The position numbers and the translations under genes are program-made. 64,000 nt of DNA. It comes from Burkholderia ubonensis (GTDB lineage: Bacteria > Pseudomonadota > Gammaproteobacteria > Burkholderiales > Burkholderiaceae). Numbering within the stretch: position 1 is the first letter of the stretch; the number at the start of each line of letters is the position of its first letter. Under the pieces are notes generated by a model, which was not told where the DNA came from, made no database searches, and saw only the letters and a list, made by a program, of their open reading frames with translations. The DNA lies in contig NZ_CADFEB010000008.1 of NCBI RefSeq assembly GCF_902833085.1, forward strand, positions 45,698-109,697, written 5' to 3'. This document shows, in pieces, positions 1 to 9,493 of the stretch.

Positions 1-169
1 CGTCAATCCGAAGTTCGATGAGCATCCAGCCGTGCGGAGGGTCTTGCAGGAGACGAACGGCAAACCTGGCGCGTTCGGTGCTGCGATGCAAAGCTTGCCG
101 GATGCCGTTGTACAGGAAATCAAGAGCAATCGCCTTGATCGCGTGTCGAATGAGGGAAAGCACGGCTGA
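1..169 (+). CDS. DUF3304-type lipoprotein, C-terminal 55 residues (first of three tandem copies)
   Basis: The window opens inside this gene. Reading from base 2 gives 55 residues and a TGA stop at 167-169. The residues match the C-termini of the next two genes almost position for position, for example the shared stretch NPKFDEHPAV and the ending EIKSNR. It is therefore another member of the same tandem lipoprotein family. Signal peptide and lipobox lie outside the window. By analogy with the complete copies it is probably a periplasmic lipoprotein, possibly an immunity protein for the Tle1-like effector downstream. That function is inferred from position only. Confidence 0.8.
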   Translation, partial: VNPKFDEHPAVRRVLQETNGKPGAFGAAMQSLPDAVVQEIKSNRLDRVSNEGKHG

Positions 170-264
170 TCCGAATCAACTCGATTTTGACGATTGGTGA
201 TGCCTTGGATGCGCGGGATTTTTCGCGCATCGATTAGTTTCTTGGAAAATTGAAAATCCAGACC

Positions 265-1053
265 ATGCTTAAAAAGATAGTTGCCTTGATGCTGGTTCTA
301 TTTGCGTTGGCGGGCTGTGACGCCTTGTCATCGGTGCCAACCTATAGCGGCTTCAGCGTCGAGGGCTTCAATTACATGCCGTTCAATCTCACGAGATTTG
401 TAATTCGAGATCAGTACGGCAACACCGCGAGCGGTGGGGGAGATCTTCCGCCCGGGTCTGGGGAAGGAAGTCTAAGTTGCTGTTACAAGTTGAGGGGAAC
501 GGATTTTACGGTTGACTGGGAAATTTACGACCAGGATAAGTTTATGGATCATCCGTATGATCCAATCAAGAAAATAAAGAAGAATTCATCGGTCAAGCTG
601 CCCCCGACAAAAATCTCAGGTGGGGCCGGAGAGGTCGTGCTGGCGGTCCATTTCTATCCGGACGATCATGTCGAATTTGAGTTTAGAAATGATCTGAGTG
701 GAACTCGAATCGAATACGACGAAGTGTGGGACTGGCTGCGGAAAAATCATAAGCAACTGATCGATCCGAAAAACGAGGATGACGCGATCATCTTCAGGCG
801 TGTGGCCAAGCTTGCCGCTCAAGGGTGGTTGAAGTATGGATTCACGAACACGGGAGATCTGCAGCAGTACTGCTATTTCTTCCTGCTCAATCCCATGTTT
901 GACGAACATCCTGACATCCGTCGCATCTTGCAGGAAACCAAAAGAGAGCCGGGGGCCTTCGCATCGGCGATGGGAAAGTTGCCGGACGCGACCATTCGCG
1001 AGGTCAAAAGCAATCGTTTCGACCGTTTGGCTACTGAGGGACAGCATGGTTGA
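265..1053 (+). CDS. DUF3304-type lipoprotein, candidate T6SS immunity protein (second tandem copy)
   Basis: The protein has 262 aa. ATG 265 is preferred over TTG 250 because it gives a compact lipoprotein signal (MLKKIVALML then a lipobox LAGC with Cys18) that lines up with the next copy. After the lipobox come a Gly-rich stretch and an SCC motif near residue 70, features I associate with DUF3304. It shares most of its sequence with the following gene and lies upstream of a DUF2235 phospholipase-like gene. In Tle1 systems, tandem periplasmic lipoproteins serve as immunity proteins (Tli1), so that role is likely but not shown here. Base composition is lower in GC than the rest of the window. 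DUF2931 is an alternative family call. Confidence 0.75.
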   Translation: MLKKIVALMLVLFALAGCDALSSVPTYSGFSVEGFNYMPFNLTRFVIRDQYGNTASGGGDLPPGSGEGSLSCCYKLRGTDFTVDWEIYDQDKFMDHPYDPIKKIKKNSSVKLPPTKISGGAGEVVLAVHFYPDDHVEFEFRNDLSGTRIEYDEVWDWLRKNHKQLIDPKNEDDAIIFRRVAKLAAQGWLKYGFTNTGDLQQYCYFFLLNPMFDEHPDIRRILQETKREPGAFASAMGKLPDATIREVKSNRFDRLATEGQHG

Positions 1054-1148
1054 TCTCGATCGACCCGATTCCGACGATCAGGCGTGTATGGCTCGCGAGA
1101 CGGAGCCGGGATATCGAATTGTTTTCCAGAATTTGGAGTATTCCACCA

Positions 1149-1940
1149 ATGCTTAAACGGCTTGTCATCTTGTTGTTCGCCGCGCTGACGCTGGCCGGTT
1201 GCGACGCGTTTTCGTCTGAGCCGACTTACCGTGGCATCAGCGTCATGGGGCTCAACTACACACCGTTCAACCTGAGCGGGTTCACTATCCGCGACAAATA
1301 TGGCAATCGGGCAAGTGGTGGAGGGGATCTGCCTCCGAGCGCGGGTGCGGGCCGGTTGAGTTGTTGCTACAAGTTAAAAGGGACGGAATTTACAGTCGAC
1401 TGGGAGGTGTATGACCAGGACGAGTTCATGAAGGACCCTTACGCACCAATCAAGAAGATCCACAAGACAACCGAGGTCAAGTTTCCACCGACCAAGGTCG
1501 CTGGCGGAGCCGGGGAAGTCGTGCTTGCCGTGCACTTCTATCCCGACGATCACATCGAGTTCGAGTTTCGAAACGACATGAGCGGAACGAGGATCGCTTA
1601 CACGAAAGTAGACCACTGGTTCCAAACCAAATATGGAAAGGTGACCACCCCGGATGATGAAGACATGGCTGTCGAGTTTAGACGTACGGCCCGCGTTGCG
1701 TCACAGGGTTGGTTGAAGTACCGCCTGACTGATACGACAGATCTTGAGCAGTACGTGTACTTCACGCGGCTCGTCAATCCGAAGTTTGATGAGCATCCGG
1801 CAGTTCAGCGGATCTTGCAGGAGACGAAGGGCAAACCTGGCGCGTTCGGCGCTGCGATGCAGAGTCTTCCTAGCGCTGTCGTTCAGGAAATCAAAAGTAA
1901 TCGTTTCGAGCATGCCACGATGGAAGGTCGTCATGACTGA
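1149..1940 (+). CDS. DUF3304-type lipoprotein, candidate T6SS immunity protein (third tandem copy)
   Basis: The protein has 263 aa. ATG 1149 follows a GGAG ribosome site at 1135-1138 and starts a lipoprotein signal with lipobox LAGC and Cys18, like the preceding copy. The open frame extends upstream to 1050, but that extension lacks a signal sequence and is not used. The SCC motif and the C-terminal NPKFDEHP block are conserved between copies. The stop overlaps the start of the Tle1-like gene by 8 bp, so the two are translationally coupled, which fits an effector/immunity pair. The periplasmic immunity role is an inference from the family and position. Confidence 0.78.
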   Translation: MLKRLVILLFAALTLAGCDAFSSEPTYRGISVMGLNYTPFNLSGFTIRDKYGNRASGGGDLPPSAGAGRLSCCYKLKGTEFTVDWEVYDQDEFMKDPYAPIKKIHKTTEVKFPPTKVAGGAGEVVLAVHFYPDDHIEFEFRNDMSGTRIAYTKVDHWFQTKYGKVTTPDDEDMAVEFRRTARVASQGWLKYRLTDTTDLEQYVYFTRLVNPKFDEHPAVQRILQETKGKPGAFGAAMQSLPSAVVQEIKSNRFEHATMEGRHD

Positions 1941-4173
1941 CAAAAATCGCCTTGACTCCGCGGATCAAACTCCGCTGGAAGTGCGTGCTGCGATTGGAGA
2001 GAGTCGTAAAGCGTATCCAAATGACTCATGCATTCCTTGTGGCGCTGTTGTACACATGGGTTTCTTCTTCGACGGGTTTGGTCGTCATCGAGATTACGAT
2101 GAAAAGACAACTTCGCGATACTCAAACATCTGCCGGCTTTGGGAAGCTCATCGAGATAACGAAGATCGGCGCCGAGAGCGGATGGTGAATCAGTTTTGGT
2201 ACCCATTCTATTACTCCGGTCTCGGCACGGAGCTGAACAAGGAAGCCACCGATGGCTTGATCGTCTCTGCGATGTTTAAACTTGGAAACGAAGGCGTCAA
2301 GGCAGCAGGAGCGACTGCGGCTAGCGTCGGCAAGAACGTCACCGGACTGAACCGGCTCCCCATCAACCCGGAACGCGCCATCACGGATGCGGTCAAGAAG
2401 GGATTTGCGGAATTTTCGTTCCGCCCGGTCGTGCAGTCCTTCCACGATCTGGTCGATTCGGTTAAATCCGCGCCGCGCAATATCGGTCGAGTGTTGCGCC
2501 TGCAGCGCGACAATCGCTGGCTCCGGCGTGGCCGCGCGGCGACTCGCGCGATGCTCTACGACGCGAAGAAGAACGTACTGTCGATCGGCTGGGGTGCCGC
2601 CAAGTCGGTGTTCTTGAATGTCGTCGTCGATTCGGTGCCTTGGTTCCGGGACAATCGTGCGATCGCGCGTGTATTGGGAACAGGTGTCGACGATCGATTG
2701 ACGGCCGCGATGAACCAGTTTGAAAAGGCGATCGAAGACGTCAAGCTGAAGATGCCGAAGATCCAGCGGATTCAGGTATCCATCTTCGGCGCGGATCGCG
2801 GCTGCGTTCTCGCTCGGGCGCTGGCAAACGAACTGACTCGAAAATACAAGCACCCGAGTGACACGAAGCTGGCCTTCGTTGACCCGAAAGACCCCAATCA
2901 CACGGCTGTTCCGATCGAGATCAAGTTCCTTGGGTTGCTCGATGCCGTTTCTTCGTTGATGGAAGAAAACAAGGTACTGGGTATGGTGCCTGTTCTCGGC
3001 ATGCTCAAGCAAAACTATGGAGATCGCGATCTATCGGTGCCGGCTTCGGTGCAGCGGTGCGTGCATTTTGCCGCGGCTCATGAACTGCGGTTCTACCAGC
3101 GGCTGGACAGTCTTGAGAACACGCGTGGCCTTCAGTACCTCTATCCCGGAACGAGTGAAGACATCACCGGAGGGGCGCCACCCGGAACGCTTGGCGCACG
3201 TGCGGAACTGCAACGCGTCGTTCTGCGCGACATGCTCAACGAGGCGGTCTCGCATGGTGTCGTGGTCGATACGATGGAAGACATGTTCAAGTTCAAGGGT
3301 GGGACGTTCGCAAAATTCACACTTGCAACCCCCATCTCCGACGGCAACGCAACTTACAAAATCTGGGAACTGATCGGCGCATACCGCCAGATCGTTCCCT
3401 ACGTCGCGCGTCTGAATTTCGTCGAGCACATGCAGGTATTCCTGCGCTGGATTGCGGTTCGCTATCAGTCTCCTGCGTTCCGCTCAACCGTGACGAGTCA
3501 CTTCGACGGGCTCGCCGCCCGGCACCGTGAGCTTCTGAAGGAGCGCCGTGACGCCGAGGCGGCCTATCTTGCACTGCGCAACCAGCGGCCGCCGGTGGAT
3601 GCCGTGACGCTTGGCAAGGCCTATGCGCGCTGGCAAAACGCGACGATGCCGGAGATGCTCGCCGGCCGCGACGCAGGTGTCGAGAAAGCGCGTCCATTCG
3701 TAGGTGTCTGGGAGCGTATCAAGGAGGAATCCGAAGAATTGATGCGGCGCGAATCCAGGCAATCCGCGCAGCAGAAATCGGCGGAATACATGCGCAAGGT
3801 GGCTCAAGACGGTTCATTGCCTTGGGACGCCGCCCCGGAGCTCAGCGCCACGATGATCGAGGCCATGATGATGACGCCCGAGCAGGAAGCGCTGCTGCAG
3901 GCATGGAAGATGGGCGTGAGCGGCAAGCACCCGTTGCCGCCCAAAGTCATGGCGCTATTCGACCTGCTGGTTCACGACACGATGCTGACGAGCTGGCACG
4001 ACCACGTGCTGTCGTCGAACCTGTATTTCCAGACGCGCGCCATCGACACGTTCGGACGCAGCGATTACGTCGGCGAGGAGGAGAAGCGCAAGCGCGACGA
4101 AAAGCACGGAGAGCGTGTAAAGCAGATGAGCGACGCGATGGCGCCCGGCAGCCGATTGCCGGCGCGCTTCTGA
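1933..4173 (+). CDS. Tle1-like DUF2235 protein with Asp in place of the nucleophile Ser
   Basis: The protein has 746 aa. ATG 1933 is chosen because it overlaps the upstream stop by 8 bp and has a GGAAGG site just before it; the open frame further upstream is out-of-frame reading of the lipoprotein gene. The N-terminal part carries DUF2235 signs: GFFFDGFG near residue 40, the WYPFYYSGLGT block, the nucleophile-elbow region (IFGADRGC, 284-291) and a KFLGLLDAVSS block that fits the catalytic Asp region. In Tle1 phospholipases the elbow is GxSxG; here the third position is Asp288 (codon GAT at 2794-2796). The protein may be catalytically dead, use altered chemistry, or belong to a divergent subfamily. 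Context (immunity-like lipoproteins before, PAAR after, T6SS genes beyond) supports a T6SS effector or cargo adaptor. Confidence 0.72.
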   Translation: MTDKNRLDSADQTPLEVRAAIGESRKAYPNDSCIPCGAVVHMGFFFDGFGRHRDYDEKTTSRYSNICRLWEAHRDNEDRRRERMVNQFWYPFYYSGLGTELNKEATDGLIVSAMFKLGNEGVKAAGATAASVGKNVTGLNRLPINPERAITDAVKKGFAEFSFRPVVQSFHDLVDSVKSAPRNIGRVLRLQRDNRWLRRGRAATRAMLYDAKKNVLSIGWGAAKSVFLNVVVDSVPWFRDNRAIARVLGTGVDDRLTAAMNQFEKAIEDVKLKMPKIQRIQVSIFGADRGCVLARALANELTRKYKHPSDTKLAFVDPKDPNHTAVPIEIKFLGLLDAVSSLMEENKVLGMVPVLGMLKQNYGDRDLSVPASVQRCVHFAAAHELRFYQRLDSLENTRGLQYLYPGTSEDITGGAPPGTLGARAELQRVVLRDMLNEAVSHGVVVDTMEDMFKFKGGTFAKFTLATPISDGNATYKIWELIGAYRQIVPYVARLNFVEHMQVFLRWIAVRYQSPAFRSTVTSHFDGLAARHRELLKERRDAEAAYLALRNQRPPVDAVTLGKAYARWQNATMPEMLAGRDAGVEKARPFVGVWERIKEESEELMRRESRQSAQQKSAEYMRKVAQDGSLPWDAAPELSATMIEAMMMTPEQEALLQAWKMGVSGKHPLPPKVMALFDLLVHDTMLTSWHDHVLSSNLYFQTRAIDTFGRSDYVGEEEKRKRDEKHGERVKQMSDAMAPGSRLPARF

Positions 4174-4236
4174 CCACACTTCTATCGTTCGTCGCCATAC
4201 CGCGGCGGCGATGCCGGTTTTATTCGGGGGATATCC

Positions 4237-4494
4237 ATGGCAGGCATCATTCGGGTTGGCGATAGCCATACCGGTGGCGGCACCGTAACGGCCGGCTCGG
4301 CCACGCGATTTTTCATGAACCGTTCAGTGGCTCGCCTGCACGATCCGGTGACTTGTCCTCGGCACGGCGACAACCGTATCGCAACCGCGACCTCGGGGGC
4401 CTTCGATGACGGCCGAGAAGTCGCCCAGCACGACGATTTGTGCGAGTGCGGTTGCCGGCTGATTTCTTCGCTTCCGAACAGCGGGCGCCGCTAA
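4237..4494 (+). CDS. PAAR-domain spike-tip protein of the T6SS
   Basis: This is an 85-aa protein made of little more than one PAAR domain: VRVGD-like start (IIRVGDSHTGGG), a central ARLHDPVTCPRHG block, and a final DDLCECGCRL block. PAAR proteins cap the VgrG spike and can carry effectors to the tip. A G-rich ribosome site (GGGGG near 4226) precedes the ATG. It lies 63 bp after the Tle1-like gene and 3 bp before the next gene, so it probably belongs to the same transcript and may load that effector. The Cys and His residues expected to bind metal at the tip are present. Confidence 0.88.
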   Translation: MAGIIRVGDSHTGGGTVTAGSATRFFMNRSVARLHDPVTCPRHGDNRIATATSGAFDDGREVAQHDDLCECGCRLISSLPNSGRR

Positions 4495-4497
4495 GCC

Positions 4498-5778
4498 ATG
4501 GCGCTGGATTTCTCGAAGCTGCCGCCTGAAAAACCGGTTCCTGACAAGCCGCCATCGCGCTTCCTGTGGACCGTGGTTTTCCTGGTTCTGACCTTGCTCG
4601 GCGTGTTTGCAGTGCTGCTGCTTTGGCCGGCCGGGGAATCGACACGTACGCCGTGGTTCTGGATCAGCGTCACGCTCTATCCGGCAGGGTTCGCGGCGTT
4701 CGTCGTGTCACGGCCCTACAGCATGTACGAGGGGCGGCGTCTCGCTGCGCAGGCCTGGAATGCCGCGTGCAAGCAATGTGCGGAACTTGCCTTCGCCAGG
4801 GAAAGTGTCCCGGTACTCGTTCTGGGGGCCACCATTCGCGTAACCGGAAGCGACGTGGAAAACGAGGTTGAAGATATCGTCGACGGAACCTTGGTGCTGG
4901 ATGCAAAAGCATCCGATCACGAGGAGAGCCAATCGACCACCGCGCGCTGGTTCCAGCCTATCGAGGCGGGCCTTTCTGCGGATGACCCGGAGCGTCAGGC
5001 AATCGTTCTCGAATGGCTTTACGACCGCTTGCTGGCCGACCTGAGCGCATCGATTGCGGCACTTCCGGTGGAACTGCCGCTGCGTGTGCTGCTCGATATA
5101 TCAGGCTACGCCGGAGACGCCGATGCGGTCGAGCTCTGGCGCACGAAATGGAAGAGTCGCAAACTGCGGGCGGCCGATGCCAGCCGGGCGCCGATAGCGC
5201 TCGATCTGATGACGATCGATGCATGGCTGGATGATGAGAATGGGCCACTCAGCCGAAGTGCGTTGCTTCTCGTATCCGTGACACTGAGCAATGTGATCGA
5301 CGAGCCGCCTGTGGACGGCATGTCGGAGGCCGGTGTTGGATTGTTGCTCACTTCAGGCGCGGTCGTATCGCGATTCGAGTTGCAATCCATCGCGGCTTTG
5401 CATAGGCCGTTGAACTCGGCTAACGGGAATCTGGATCATGCCCTGACTTATGCGCTTCGCTGGGGAAGCGTTGATCTCAGTGACGTGGGAGCACTCTGGA
5501 TAAGCGGATTTGATGGGGACTCCATCGGGCCTCTGCATGCATCGCTAAGCCATGTGGATCAAGGCAGGAAGCGCGACGACGCGATACCGGAATTCGATCT
5601 GGACCGGACAGCAGGGCACGCAGGCCCCTCATCCGGTTGGCTCGCAGCGGCCTGTGCGTTGCACCAAACCCAACAGTCGTCGACACCGCAGTTGATAGCG
5701 CAACGTCTCGAAGACCGTACGTTCGTCGCCGTGACGACTATCGACAGCGAATCAAAGAATGAGCGCGCATTGGCATGA
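4498..5778 (+). CDS. Unknown T6SS-associated inner-membrane protein
   Basis: The protein has 426 aa and I do not recognise a named family. Two hydrophobic segments near residues 22-43 and 53-70 form an N-terminal hairpin, followed by a long soluble part of about 350 residues. It starts 3 bp after the PAAR gene and its stop overlaps the tssM start in an ATGA arrangement, so it is co-translated with the membrane-complex subunit. Position suggests an accessory part of the membrane complex or a partner of TssM, but no catalytic motif is visible. It is not TssL: there is no DotU-like domain and the membrane segments lie at the N-terminus rather than the C-terminus. Confidence 0.7.
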   Translation: MALDFSKLPPEKPVPDKPPSRFLWTVVFLVLTLLGVFAVLLLWPAGESTRTPWFWISVTLYPAGFAAFVVSRPYSMYEGRRLAAQAWNAACKQCAELAFARESVPVLVLGATIRVTGSDVENEVEDIVDGTLVLDAKASDHEESQSTTARWFQPIEAGLSADDPERQAIVLEWLYDRLLADLSASIAALPVELPLRVLLDISGYAGDADAVELWRTKWKSRKLRAADASRAPIALDLMTIDAWLDDENGPLSRSALLLVSVTLSNVIDEPPVDGMSEAGVGLLLTSGAVVSRFELQSIAALHRPLNSANGNLDHALTYALRWGSVDLSDVGALWISGFDGDSIGPLHASLSHVDQGRKRDDAIPEFDLDRTAGHAGPSSGWLAAACALHQTQQSSTPQLIAQRLEDRTFVAVTTIDSESKNERALA

Positions 5779-8700
5779 ACCGGAAATTCAAAATCGATCT
5801 TTTCGGATCCATTCTCGTTGTCGCTCTACCCGGGATGCTGATCTGGAAGCAGCCTCAATGGGTTGGCCTGTCTACATCAGAGCGTGGACCGGCTATAGCC
5901 GCGCTGTGCGTTGCATTCGTGATTCTGCTGCTTGTCTTCAGCTACAGTGATTCGTCGCGAGCTGCCGTTGCGTGGCGCGCGGTTCAACAATGGCTGCGTG
6001 ACCGCGGCCACAGCCCATTTTCCGCTTCGAGCGGCAAACAAGTTGGCGATGCGCGGGATCGAGCGGAGAAGCTCAAGCGTGCGTTGATCGAGCGCCATGG
6101 CTGGTTATGGCGCTATCGCGAGCGGTGGGTGCTGATCGCCGGCGACGAGCCTCTCGTCAGGCGGCTGGCGCCGGGCATAGTCGAAACCGGTTATGCGATC
6201 ACCGGTGACGTGGTTTTGCTGTATGCAAGGCAAATGTCCGACACGCTCGATACCGAGTGGCTTGAGCATATTCGCCGCCTGCGTCGCCATCGTCCGATCG
6301 ACGCGATCGTAGCCGTGACGCGTAACCGCCGCTCTGCAGGCCGGTCGTTCGACGCCGACGAACTTGCTCAGCGGCTCGCCCGCCACGCGCGCGCCCTGCG
6401 TTGGGCCGCGCCCGCCTATCTGCTCAATGTCACGGATTTCGGCGGCGCATCACCGGATTCGGACGAAGCCACCGGTTTCACCTGGTCGAACGCGCAGGTG
6501 AACGCAGACGACATCGACGAGTCGCTGCAAGCGCTTTCCGGAAACCTCGCCGAAGCAGGCGTCGTACGCCTCGCCAACAATACACAAGACCGCTATCCCG
6601 CTGAACTGTCGCAGCATATTGAAAATATCCGCAGCGCGCTTTCGAATCTCGTGCTGCAAACCACCCAATCCCGTATCTGGAAACACGCAATCCACGGCCT
6701 CCTGTTCGCTCCGTTGTTCAAGGAGCGGGAGCTGGCGCCTCCGTCGTCCGGCGAGACGAGCGACGACGAACCGCCTCTCGCCCCTCAACATCGAACGATC
6801 TGGCAAACCGTCGCCGAGCACAGCCGCAAGGTTGACGGTCGCCGCGTTGGCTTCTCACTGTCGACCACGGCCGCCTGGGCAACCACCGCGCTGATCGGCT
6901 GCTGGATGGCCGGCACGATGCTGTCCGGATTCGTGAACCGCGGAACGATCGAAAGCGCGGCCGACGCGGTCGCAATACTGTCCACCGTGCAGAACCGCAC
7001 GCAAGCCATGCAAGCGCTTGACGGCCTTGATCGACAGATCGATACGCTGGAAATCCATCGGCGCGACGGCGCACCCTTGACGTCACGTTTCGGCCTGAAC
7101 CGCGACGGCGCGCTGCTCGACGCGCTATGGCCGAGCTACACCGTGGCCGCGAACCGCATCCTCGTTACGCCGATCCGCGAGAAGCTCGAACAACGCCTGC
7201 ATCAACTCGCGTCATTGTCGGACGCCGAGATCGCCAGCGGCGGTAATACGCAGGTACAGGCCGCCTACGACACGCTCAAGGCCTACATGATGCTGGCCAA
7301 GCCCGAGCGCGCCATGGCCGCCTTCCTGACGCCGGAACTCGTGGCGACGGCCGCGCCCGCTCGTCCGAACGACTCGCCGTTATCGCCGGGCGCTTGGGAA
7401 GACCTCCGCCGGCAGACGATCGCATTCTTCGCCAATCACCTGGGCCAACGTAAGTTACCTGCCATTACTCCGGATCTCGGACTCGTCGCTTCAACGCGCC
7501 AGACGGTCATCGGTGTGCGTGGCATTCAGAACTCGACCGACGCGGTTTATCAACAAATCCTCGACGACGCGACGCCGAAGTATCCGCCAGTGTCGCTCGC
7601 CACGCTGCTAGGCGATACGACCAGTCGGGGGCTGTTCAATACGACGGCGACCGTTCCCGGCGTGTTTACGCGCGCGGCGTGGGATGAGCGGATTTCGAAG
7701 GCGATCGACGACGCGAGCGGGCAGCACAACGCGGCAGGCGATTGGGTGCTCTCGGACGCGAAAACCGGCAAGCAGGCTCCGCCGACGCTGAAAGCCGAAC
7801 TCCGCCAGCGCTACTTCGACGATTACGCACGGGCCTGGGGGCAGTTCCTCAATAGCCTGCGCTGGCAACAGGCGCCGACGCTGTCGGCGACGGCCGATCA
7901 GTTGACGCTGCTGGGCGACGCGCAACGCTCGCCGCTCGTCGCGTTGATGAACGCGATCATTTACCAGGCCGGAGCGGGCGCGACGGCGCAATCTTTGTCG
8001 GACACCCTGATCAGCAAGGCTCAACAAATCGTCGGCGCCGACGAGAAAGATCCGTCGAAGCAGGTCCAACCTCAGTTCGCGCCGCTGGCGGCCGCATTCG
8101 GGCCGATCCTGCGCTTGACCGGCAGCGATCTGGTTTCAGTCACGCCCGCCGCCGGCAAGGCGGCCGTACAGTTGGCCGCAACGGGCGACCTGAGTCTTGC
8201 CCGCTATCTCGAGCGGGTGACGGCCATGCGGCTCAAGGCATCCCAGATCGTTTCGAACGCTGATCCGGATGCGATGGCGCGGCTGGCCGCACAATCAGTT
8301 CTGCAGGGCAAAACGTCCGACATTGCCGACAGCCGTGACTATGCGAGCCGCCTGGCAGCGAGCCTCGGCGAGCAATGGTCGGGTTTCGGCGAGCTGTTCC
8401 GCGCACCGTTCGATCAGGCCTGGCAGGTTGTCGTGCGACCGGCTGCGTCGAGTCTGAACGAAATCTGGAGCACCGCAATCGCGGCCGACTGGAACAAGAC
8501 GTTCGGCGGCCGGTATCCGTTTGCGGACTCCGACAACGACGCATCGCTTCCTGAAATGGCGCGCTTCATGCGGCCGGACAATGGCGTGATCACGCAATTC
8601 GTGGCGACCCAGCTCGCCGGCGTCGTCGAACGGCAAGGCGACCGCTGGGTCGTCGCGCAGGGTGCGAACCACGGCGCGCTGACGATCGATCCGGCGTTCC

Positions 8701-9485
8701 TGTCCGGACTGAACAAGCTCACGCGCATCGCAACCGTGCTGTTCCCGGCCGGTGACGCGCGCGTGCGTTACGAGTTGCAGGCCGTGCAGACGCCGGGCGT
8801 TACCGACATGAAGTTCGTGCTGTCCGGACGCGAACTGCACTATTTCAACCAGAAGCAGGAGTGGGTGCCGTTCGAGTGGCCGGGCCAGTCGCTCGAAAAC
8901 CTGTCGCACATCGAATGGCAGACCGAGCAGGGCGGCTTGCGTACCGCGCTCGATTCACAGGGCCGGTTCGGCCTGATCCGGCTGCTGGAGCGTGCGAAGG
9001 TGTCGCAGCAGGATAACGCGCGCTATTTGCTGACCTGGACGCCGGACACGAGTCAGGGGATTCCGCTCAAGGTTCAACTACGCAGCGAAGCGGGGGCCGG
9101 GCCTCTCGACGTGCTTCAGCTGCGCAATTTTTCACTGCCGAAGCGGGTATTCGTGACGGGGGCGGCAACGGGCGGTCCCAATCTCTCCGCTATCAATCCG
9201 CCGCCGCTGCCGCCGTCGGCGATCGCGGCGGCGCAACATGCTGCGGTGCCGTTACCGCCGGGCCTTCCCGGCGGATTGGCGGTATCGGGCAACGTGCCGT
9301 CGGCCGCGGCAGCCAAGGAAATCGCTCAACCAACCGCGCGCGGTGCTGTCATGGACGCGACGTCACCGAAGAACACACAGCCGCGTGCAACATCATCATT
9401 GACGACGACTTCCGCGTCGGCAGAGCCATTGTCCACGCCGTTCGGACACGCGTTGCGGCTGTTGGGCGACGTATTGGTTTATTGA
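5775..9485 (+). CDS. tssM: T6SS membrane-complex protein TssM (IcmF family), without a Walker A motif
   Basis: The protein has 1236 aa, the usual size for TssM, which spans the inner membrane and links TssL to the outer-membrane lipoprotein TssJ. There are two N-terminal hydrophobic segments (about 10-28 and 40-58), a cytoplasmic region, a third segment near 367-388 and a long periplasmic part. In many IcmF proteins the cytoplasmic domain has a GxxGxGKT nucleotide site. The equivalent position here (after WVLIAG, near residue 122) reads GDEPLVRR, with no GKT/S, so nucleotide binding there is unlikely. The last 100 residues are Pro/Ala-rich. The gene overlaps the previous one by 4 bp and is followed directly by tssA. 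Confidence 0.93.
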   Translation: MNRKFKIDLFGSILVVALPGMLIWKQPQWVGLSTSERGPAIAALCVAFVILLLVFSYSDSSRAAVAWRAVQQWLRDRGHSPFSASSGKQVGDARDRAEKLKRALIERHGWLWRYRERWVLIAGDEPLVRRLAPGIVETGYAITGDVVLLYARQMSDTLDTEWLEHIRRLRRHRPIDAIVAVTRNRRSAGRSFDADELAQRLARHARALRWAAPAYLLNVTDFGGASPDSDEATGFTWSNAQVNADDIDESLQALSGNLAEAGVVRLANNTQDRYPAELSQHIENIRSALSNLVLQTTQSRIWKHAIHGLLFAPLFKERELAPPSSGETSDDEPPLAPQHRTIWQTVAEHSRKVDGRRVGFSLSTTAAWATTALIGCWMAGTMLSGFVNRGTIESAADAVAILSTVQNRTQAMQALDGLDRQIDTLEIHRRDGAPLTSRFGLNRDGALLDALWPSYTVAANRILVTPIREKLEQRLHQLASLSDAEIASGGNTQVQAAYDTLKAYMMLAKPERAMAAFLTPELVATAAPARPNDSPLSPGAWEDLRRQTIAFFANHLGQRKLPAITPDLGLVASTRQTVIGVRGIQNSTDAVYQQILDDATPKYPPVSLATLLGDTTSRGLFNTTATVPGVFTRAAWDERISKAIDDASGQHNAAGDWVLSDAKTGKQAPPTLKAELRQRYFDDYARAWGQFLNSLRWQQAPTLSATADQLTLLGDAQRSPLVALMNAIIYQAGAGATAQSLSDTLISKAQQIVGADEKDPSKQVQPQFAPLAAAFGPILRLTGSDLVSVTPAAGKAAVQLAATGDLSLARYLERVTAMRLKASQIVSNADPDAMARLAAQSVLQGKTSDIADSRDYASRLAASLGEQWSGFGELFRAPFDQAWQVVVRPAASSLNEIWSTAIAADWNKTFGGRYPFADSDNDASLPEMARFMRPDNGVITQFVATQLAGVVERQGDRWVVAQGANHGALTIDPAFLSGLNKLTRIATVLFPAGDARVRYELQAVQTPGVTDMKFVLSGRELHYFNQKQEWVPFEWPGQSLENLSHIEWQTEQGGLRTALDSQGRFGLIRLLERAKVSQQDNARYLLTWTPDTSQGIPLKVQLRSEAGAGPLDVLQLRNFSLPKRVFVTGAATGGPNLSAINPPPLPPSAIAAAQHAAVPLPPGLPGGLAVSGNVPSAAAAKEIAQPTARGAVMDATSPKNTQPRATSSLTTTSASAEPLSTPFGHALRLLGDVLVY

Positions 9486-9493
9486 GGTCACCC

